A stretch of DNA of 64,000 bases from Spirochaetota bacterium (GTDB taxonomy: Bacteria > Spirochaetota > Spirochaetia > Treponematales > Treponemataceae), in contig JAEWSQ010000007.1 in NCBI GenBank assembly GCA_023398165.1, forward strand, positions 186,001 to 250,000. Direction: 5' to 3'. Under the pieces are notes generated by a model. The model did not search any database and had not been told where the DNA came from. It saw only the letters and a list, made by a program, of their open reading frames with translations. Of the stretch, positions 59,058-64,000 are shown in pieces; positions within the stretch are counted from its first letter, which is position 1; every line of letters starts with the position of its first letter. The position numbers were made by a program, and so were the translations under genes.

Positions 59058-59453
59058 ATGACCAAGGCAAGAGCAATGGTTCTTTCGCTTTTAAAAAAAA
59101 AAGAGGGACAGCCGCTTTCTGCCACAGCTATTGCAAGTGACTTGCGCGACTGTATGGATCAGGCTACCGTATACAGGGCTCTGCATTTTCTTGAAGAAAA
59201 CGGCTATACCGAATCGTTCATTCTTCATTGCCTTTCTCATGGAACTGAGCGCTATTATTCACTTCTAGATAATTCATCGAATACTGTCCACCGCCACTGG
59301 TTTCACTGCGAATCATGCCATTCGTTTACCGATTTGGGGGAGTGTTTACTTGATTCGGTAATCAGCGGTTATGAAAAGGATCACAATCTTTCTGTACATA
59401 CACATACACTGTATCTCACGGGGCTTTGCCCCTCCTGTAAAGAAAAAAAGTAA
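59058..59453 (+). CDS. zur: Fur-family regulator, probable Zur
   Basis: The 131-aa protein has the Fur winged helix (QATVYRALHFLEENGY near 34) and a dimer domain with HRHWFHCESCHSF and a C-terminal CPSC. Both CxxC pairs form the structural zinc site. Its position right after znuACB indicates a zinc-responsive repressor (Zur) rather than an iron regulator. GGAGG precedes the ATG. I could not find a clear palindromic Zur box before znuA. Confidence 0.86.
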   Translation: MTKARAMVLSLLKKKEGQPLSATAIASDLRDCMDQATVYRALHFLEENGYTESFILHCLSHGTERYYSLLDNSSNTVHRHWFHCESCHSFTDLGECLLDSVISGYEKDHNLSVHTHTLYLTGLCPSCKEKK

Positions 59454-59502
59454 TACAAATAAGTGTGGAATTTTTTCTATTAATTGATATACTTAAGACT
59501 CT

Positions 59503-60303
59503 ATGGAAGACCAGTTTAGAAAACCCTTGCTTTCACGCTTGGAACACAAAGAAATTTTGGCCATCACTATACGAGCAGCCTCTATGATTTTGGAAAACGG
59601 GGGTGAAACCTACCGGGCCGAGGAGACTGCGGTAAAAACAGCATTATCTCTCGGTGCCGTCACGGCAACAGCGTTTGTAACGCCCACGGTTGTACAGGTT
59701 TCCTATACCGATGAGGACAAACGCTACCACACTGCTGTCCAGCGTGTAACCAGGCGGGGCGTTAATTTAAAAAAGATATCGCAGGTGAACGACTTATCCA
59801 GACGTCTTGCAAAAAAAAGCAGTATCACAAAACCGGGGCAGGTTGAACGTCTTCTCGATAGAATAGATAATACCCCGCAATACCCGGTATGGATGATTAT
59901 AGGCGGTGCTTCGGCAAGTTCTTTTTTCTTCGCTCTTATGTTCGGCGGTATTTTCAGGGAAGCGCTTACTTCCTTTTGCATCGGTTTTATTCTCCGCATA
60001 AGCCTCCTCGTTCTCGATAAGGCTCACTTAAACAGCTTTATTATATCGCTCCTCTCAGGAGCCCTTGTGTCAATCTGTGCCGAAACCGCATTTAGTTTAA
60101 ATCTTATTCCGTCAATCGAAACTGTTTTAACCTCTGTACTTATGCAGGTTGTGCCCGGCCTTGCTATTGTCAATGCTATACGCGACATGATTGCAGGAGA
60201 CCTTATAGCAGGAAACGCACGGCTTGCAGAAGCCTTCATGATAGCCTCAGGCCTTTCTGTCGGTGCCGTTGCCGGAATGCTTCTTTTCGGAGGCCTTCTA
60301 TGA
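59503..60303 (+). CDS. Threonine/serine exporter, ThrE N-terminal part (DUF1212)
   Basis: The 266-aa protein has the cytosolic segment MILENGGETYRAEET near residue 28 and then five hydrophobic helices from about 125. This matches the first half of ThrE-type amino-acid exporters. The second half is encoded by the next gene, which overlaps it by four bases, the common split arrangement. It has no strong ribosome-binding site. Confidence 0.88.
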   Translation: MEDQFRKPLLSRLEHKEILAITIRAASMILENGGETYRAEETAVKTALSLGAVTATAFVTPTVVQVSYTDEDKRYHTAVQRVTRRGVNLKKISQVNDLSRRLAKKSSITKPGQVERLLDRIDNTPQYPVWMIIGGASASSFFFALMFGGIFREALTSFCIGFILRISLLVLDKAHLNSFIISLLSGALVSICAETAFSLNLIPSIETVLTSVLMQVVPGLAIVNAIRDMIAGDLIAGNARLAEAFMIASGLSVGAVAGMLLFGGLL

Positions 60304-60746
60304 TTAAAGATTTGCTCCTTGCAGGTTTGTATGCCGCGGGGGCTGCCGGGTTTTGCGCATTTTACTTTAATACAAATAAATATGATATTTTCTGGGGTGC
60401 GCTGCTCGGTGCTCTGGGATGGGCGGTATACACGTTCATTCAAAAAACCGGATTTTCTGCACTGTATGCCTATTTTGCAGGAGCCTTCATTGTTGCAATT
60501 GCATCGGAATTGTTAGCAGTTCTTATAAAAAATCCGGCAACAGTGTATTTACTGCCGGGTCTCTTACCTCTCGTACCTGGGGGAGGCATGTTCCAAACAA
60601 TGAGATCTGCGGTAAACGGAAATATGGATGCCGCACTATCATTGGGTTTTTCAACACTTGGTGCTGCAGGAGCAATAGCTTTGGGTATAGCGATCGCCTC
60701 TTCAATAGCGCGTCTTCTTTCGAAACTGATTAATAGAAAAAATTAA
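60300..60746 (+). CDS. Threonine/serine exporter, ThrE C-terminal part (DUF3815)
   Basis: This 148-aa protein has four to five helices and the family motif LPGLLPLVPGGGMFQTM near 84. It completes the two-gene ThrE exporter with the preceding product. The nearby aspartate kinase gene (63393 onward) leads into threonine synthesis, which makes threonine or a related amino acid a sensible substrate. Confidence 0.88.
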   Translation: MIKDLLLAGLYAAGAAGFCAFYFNTNKYDIFWGALLGALGWAVYTFIQKTGFSALYAYFAGAFIVAIASELLAVLIKNPATVYLLPGLLPLVPGGGMFQTMRSAVNGNMDAALSLGFSTLGAAGAIALGIAIASSIARLLSKLINRKN

Positions 60747-60767
60747 GAACATCTGTTTCGTATGTTC

Positions 60768-61127
60768 CTAGAACTGATTTGTTTTCAGCATCACGAGCGT
60801 GCAGGCTTCAATATATGAAATGCCGTTTTTTTCACAGGCGTCTTTCATTGCGCTGCATTCGGTACCCGGATTGGAAATAACACGTTCCGGTTTAAGCTCA
60901 ATTAATTGAGGAATGAGAGGAATAAGGTTTTTTTCACCGGTATAGAGTGTTATGGTATGTATGCGGTCGTGAATACTCTCTAAATTATTGCATACAGGAT
61001 ATCCTTCAACATCATCCAGAGAAGGATTAAAAAGAATCACATCATGCTCTTTTTCAAGCAGCCGGTGAAATGCAAGGTATGCATACCGTTCAGGTTTTTT
61101 ACTCGCCCCGATTAATAACACTTTCAT
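60768..61127 (-). CDS. CoA-binding (Rossmann-fold) protein
   Basis: The 119-aa protein starts MKVLLIGASKKPERYAYLAF and has VISNPGTECSAMKDACEKNG near 82, as in the small CoA_binding_2 family. The function is unknown; these proteins bind CoA or acyl-CoA in structures. GAGAGGT precedes the ATG. It is separated by 26 bases from the EAL gene upstream on the same strand. Confidence 0.83.
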   Translation of the reverse strand: MKVLLIGASKKPERYAYLAFHRLLEKEHDVILFNPSLDDVEGYPVCNNLESIHDRIHTITLYTGEKNLIPLIPQLIELKPERVISNPGTECSAMKDACEKNGISYIEACTLVMLKTNQF

Positions 61128-61153
61128 AGTTACGGTACCTCTCTATAAAAATA

Positions 61154-63223
61154 TCAGTTTACTTCTTCGAGACTGTCGAGTTCTTCGAGCTCATCTGCCC
61201 CGTTTAAAACGCCTTCATCAAGGGACGTATACACCGGCTCTGACGAAGTATCCTTTTCATATACGCTCAGCGGTGTATTATCGAAGACAACACCCTCCGC
61301 TTCAAGTTCAATTTTCTGGTGCCATAAAAGCTGAAGGAATGTATCTTTTGGAAGGGGCTGTGAATAGTAGTAGCCCTGAAGGTACTGGCATCCTAAAGAA
61401 GTAAGGCTCTCCGCCTGCTCTTGTGTTTCAATACCCTCGGCGAGAACTGTCATTTTCAAGGCATTTATCATAGATATTGTGAAGGCAAGGGCGGTATAGG
61501 ATTTTGAATCGGTAAAAGCATTCCATACAATTCCCTTATCTATTTTAATCATGTCGAACGGAAGATTAATCATATAGTTCATGTTTGAATACCCTGATCC
61601 GTAATCATCGAGGGACAGTTCAATTCCTTCTTCGGACAGTGTGCTCATATTAGCTCTAAGGGTTTCCTGTGAGTAAGCCGCGGCTGTCTCTGTAATCTCA
61701 AGATTTAAAAGCGAAAAGGGAATCCTGTATAAGTTTGCAATACTGATAATCTGATCTGCAAGCGATTCCTGCATACACTGTACAACTGAAAGATTAATAT
61801 CTATTTTTTTTATGCCGTAGTCTTCTGCTTTTATCTCTGATAAAAGACGGCATACTTTTTCAAAGACGAATTCACCAAGCCGCAAGATGGTGCCGTTTTT
61901 TTCCGCAACGGGTATAAATTCTTCGGGCGACACATAGACTCCCCGTTCATCTTTCATTCGTATTAACGCTTCTGCCCCGATAATTCTATTATCTCCGGTA
62001 CAGAAAATAGGCTGATAAAAAACATCGATCAATCCCTCATTAATGGAATTCTTTACCGTACGGTCAAGATAGGCTGACCGTTTGCGGATAGTTGTATCCA
62101 TGGAAGAGGCAAGAATGATGCCGTCCTTTTTATACATATCCGCACTTGACAGCAGATCGAATAATTCAATAACCGATTCAGTGCTGTCGGCATCTTCGGG
62201 ACAGGAAATTATTGATATGCGCGGAAATATTTTTACACTGATATTGCGGATAATCCAGGGCTGCACAAACCTTTCTTTGAATGTATCTATGCACGAGTAT
62301 ACTGTTTCAAGGTTATTATCATGGAACACGAGACAAAACTTGCCGTCATTAAAGTGATATACATCGGCCTGTTTCAAATGATGCTTCATGTAGTCTGAAC
62401 TTTGTTTCAGCACTTCATGTATATGCCGGATTCCAAGCGTGCTCGTGAGGAACGGCAGATCATCATACAGTATTCCTATAATGTGAAATTGTTCCCCGGT
62501 TTTAAAACGTCTGTGGTTCATTATTTCGAAAGCGCTTTGATTATACAATCCGGTGATGGAATCGTTTGTATCTTCGCTTTTCTGAACCGTCAGGGAAGCT
62601 ACAAGTATGCTTAGAGAAAAAGTAAATTCAAGCACATTAAGGGGAGGAAACAGAAACTGGACAATACCTGCCGCCAGACAAACAGCGGCGGAGGCGGTAA
62701 GAATACTCAATGATAAAAGTCGGAGAAGTTCTTTTCTTTGCACAAGCAATAGTACGCCGAGTGCGGCATAATAAAGGCTTGTAATAAACGTGCTTATTTT
62801 CAATATCAGATGCGAAGCTGTTACTTCACCGGACGTGGACTCATGAATGAGCACAGCGGTGAAGATGCTGAGTATTAGAAACACGGCGGCGAGGGGAGGG
62901 AGCAGCAGCAGTTTAATCTTTCTCCGGCTCAGGGAATACATTGAACCTGTTACTGCAAGAGCATACAGTGTAAAGGCCAGCGGCACCATTATACGCACAA
63001 GATAACTGATGCCGGAGACAATCGTATAGACTGCATGCGGCGCCTTAAGCTGAATAAGAAGATGGAGTAAAACTTCACAAAATGCTGCGGTAAACGCAGA
63101 TGCTGAGAGCAGTGTAAATGTTCTATTAGGGTAGGACGGAGCTGTTCTTTTAAAATGGAAGATAATGATGAGTACGGCAAGAATGATAAATCCGCTAATC
63201 TCGAACTGTATGGTATGCAGCAC
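61154..63223 (-). CDS. Membrane-bound c-di-GMP phosphodiesterase (degenerate GGDEF-EAL)
   Basis: Seven hydrophobic helices (about residues 8-215) lead into a GGDEF-like domain. Its signature is lost (FNDGKFCLVF in its place), so it cannot make c-di-GMP but may bind GTP. The EAL domain (about 395-640) is intact: GAEALIRM, INLSVVQ, EITET, DDYGSGYS, KIDKG, AEGIET and QGYYYSQPL carry the catalytic residues. An acidic tail ends the protein. I take a GTG at 63223 as start because GGGAG stands eight bases before it; the frame opens at a TTG at 63247 without a ribosome-binding site. It opposes the cyclase at 3875-4903. Confidence 0.9.
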   Translation of the reverse strand: MLHTIQFEISGFIILAVLIIIFHFKRTAPSYPNRTFTLLSASAFTAAFCEVLLHLLIQLKAPHAVYTIVSGISYLVRIMVPLAFTLYALAVTGSMYSLSRRKIKLLLLPPLAAVFLILSIFTAVLIHESTSGEVTASHLILKISTFITSLYYAALGVLLLVQRKELLRLLSLSILTASAAVCLAAGIVQFLFPPLNVLEFTFSLSILVASLTVQKSEDTNDSITGLYNQSAFEIMNHRRFKTGEQFHIIGILYDDLPFLTSTLGIRHIHEVLKQSSDYMKHHLKQADVYHFNDGKFCLVFHDNNLETVYSCIDTFKERFVQPWIIRNISVKIFPRISIISCPEDADSTESVIELFDLLSSADMYKKDGIILASSMDTTIRKRSAYLDRTVKNSINEGLIDVFYQPIFCTGDNRIIGAEALIRMKDERGVYVSPEEFIPVAEKNGTILRLGEFVFEKVCRLLSEIKAEDYGIKKIDINLSVVQCMQESLADQIISIANLYRIPFSLLNLEITETAAAYSQETLRANMSTLSEEGIELSLDDYGSGYSNMNYMINLPFDMIKIDKGIVWNAFTDSKSYTALAFTISMINALKMTVLAEGIETQEQAESLTSLGCQYLQGYYYSQPLPKDTFLQLLWHQKIELEAEGVVFDNTPLSVYEKDTSSEPVYTSLDEGVLNGADELEELDSLEEVN

Positions 63224-63392
63224 CTTGTTCTCTCCCGGCGTATACAAACGTATCTGGAAAAATTATAGATTTATTCCGGCAAAAAAACAAGACAGTCTGA
63301 TCTGTTTTATTTGTTCCGGGAGGCAGTACTGGAATATTATTCCATTTTTTGGTATAGTTTTGCATAAATATTTATTCTACTGTGAGGTTTGT

Positions 63393-64000
63393 ATGATTAC
63401 ACTAAAATTCGGCGGTACATCGATGGCTAATGCTCAGCGTATGTTGAATTCCGCCGCAATCATGATCTCCCGGGCCGGAACTGACCGCATAAGCGTTGTG
63501 GTATCAGCTGCTGCAGGAGTCTCAAATAAATTACAGGAGAGCATTGATGCTGTCCAGACCGGTACTAATCCTGCAACCTTTACAACAGATATAGAAACAA
63601 CTCATAGAACTATTTGCTCAGATCTTGAAAAACTTCTCCCCGGTTTTAAAAAAGATGCGGTTCTCGACCGGCTTTCACCGTTATTTCAGGAATACGGTAA
63701 GCTTCTTTCGGCAGTTTCCGCCTTCGGTGAATGTCCTGAATCCGTTCACTGTAGAATTATGGGGCTTGGAGAACTTTTAAGCGCTCCGATTATGAAGGGA
63801 ATTCTCGAAGCTCAAAAACAGACTGTTGAGCTCATCGATTCACGCAATGTCATTATCACCTTCGGAAACCAGAGTGAAGGCGATCCTGAATATACCGATA
63901 CCTTTGCAGCCTTTGCACCGTACCGCGATGGGAAAATGGCTTCTTCTGCCCGTATTCTTCTTTTTCCCGGCTTCGTATGCGGCTGGAAGAAAAACCCGGA
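63393..64000 (+). CDS. Aspartate kinase (5' part; runs off the window)
   Basis: The frame starts with ATG at 63393, preceded by GAGG, and is open to the window end (202 codons). ITLKFGGTSMANAQRM is the classic N-terminal motif of aspartate kinases, followed by VVVSAAAGVSNKL and the GLGELLSAPIM segment near residue 130. Aspartate kinase begins the pathway to lysine, methionine and threonine. Whether it is fused to homoserine dehydrogenase (ThrA) cannot be seen here. Confidence 0.88.
   Translation, partial: MITLKFGGTSMANAQRMLNSAAIMISRAGTDRISVVVSAAAGVSNKLQESIDAVQTGTNPATFTTDIETTHRTICSDLEKLLPGFKKDAVLDRLSPLFQEYGKLLSAVSAFGECPESVHCRIMGLGELLSAPIMKGILEAQKQTVELIDSRNVIITFGNQSEGDPEYTDTFAAFAPYRDGKMASSARILLFPGFVCGWKKNP

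Noticed and set aside
1..64000. CRISPR arrays, tRNA/rRNA genes, insertion sequences, prophage genes
   Set aside because: No regularly spaced repeats, no cloverleaf or rRNA sequence, and no transposase, integrase or phage protein was recognised.

Overview
The window reads as a chromosomal segment of an anaerobic, moderately low-GC bacterium. Its secreted lipoproteins, TRAP-type uptake, c-di-GMP enzymes and overall gene style fit a Treponema-like spirochaete best; that assignment is inference. No rRNA, tRNA, CRISPR array, insertion sequence or prophage was found.

Layout. 1-6.5 kb: the end of an unidentified gene, a 771-aa lipoprotein, a secreted protein, a diguanylate cyclase and a DUF4143-type ATPase. 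6.5-16.6 kb: one long branched-chain amino-acid operon, leuA-cimA-leuC-leuD-leuB-ilvD-ilvB, in which CimA supplies isoleucine carbon without threonine. leuC and leuD each carry their own three-hairpin leader of the same architecture, with many compensatory base changes. 16.6-22.6 kb: divergent kduI and kduD, an FCD-type GntR regulator and a TRAP transporter for uronate-type sugars. 22.6-24.9 kb: a short UvrA-like ATPase.

25-33.8 kb: a cluster resembling the ORP (orange protein) operons of sulfate reducers. It holds three NifX-like proteins, an Mrp ATPase, two ferredoxin-MinD ATPases, an MBL protein, a C_GCAxxG_C_C protein, a DUF5320 protein and a sigma-54 activator. It has a near-perfect sigma-54 promoter and four copies of an ATTGC-N6-GCAAT palindrome, two before the operon and two before the activator. 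A DUF1007/NicO metal-transport pair and a decayed C_GCAxxG_C_C copy follow.

34-45 kb: a drug-export island with two heterodimeric ABC exporters and an ABC-F ATPase. One exporter pair lies behind a previously hidden 36-codon leader ORF and terminator (bmrB-like layout), the second behind a MarR regulator. The ABC-F gene lies behind a 38-codon leader ORF, a terminator and a hairpin that can hide its ribosome-binding site. 45-48 kb: a membrane-bound HTH regulator, a gene broken at an 11-base homopolymer, and two alpha/beta hydrolases.

48-56 kb: an arabinose operon, araB-araA-araD, continuing into a lipoprotein sugar sensor, a YesM-type kinase and a YesN-type regulator. 56-64 kb: znuA-znuC-znuB with a Zur-type regulator, a split ThrE exporter, a CoA-binding protein, an EAL phosphodiesterase and the start of an aspartate kinase gene.
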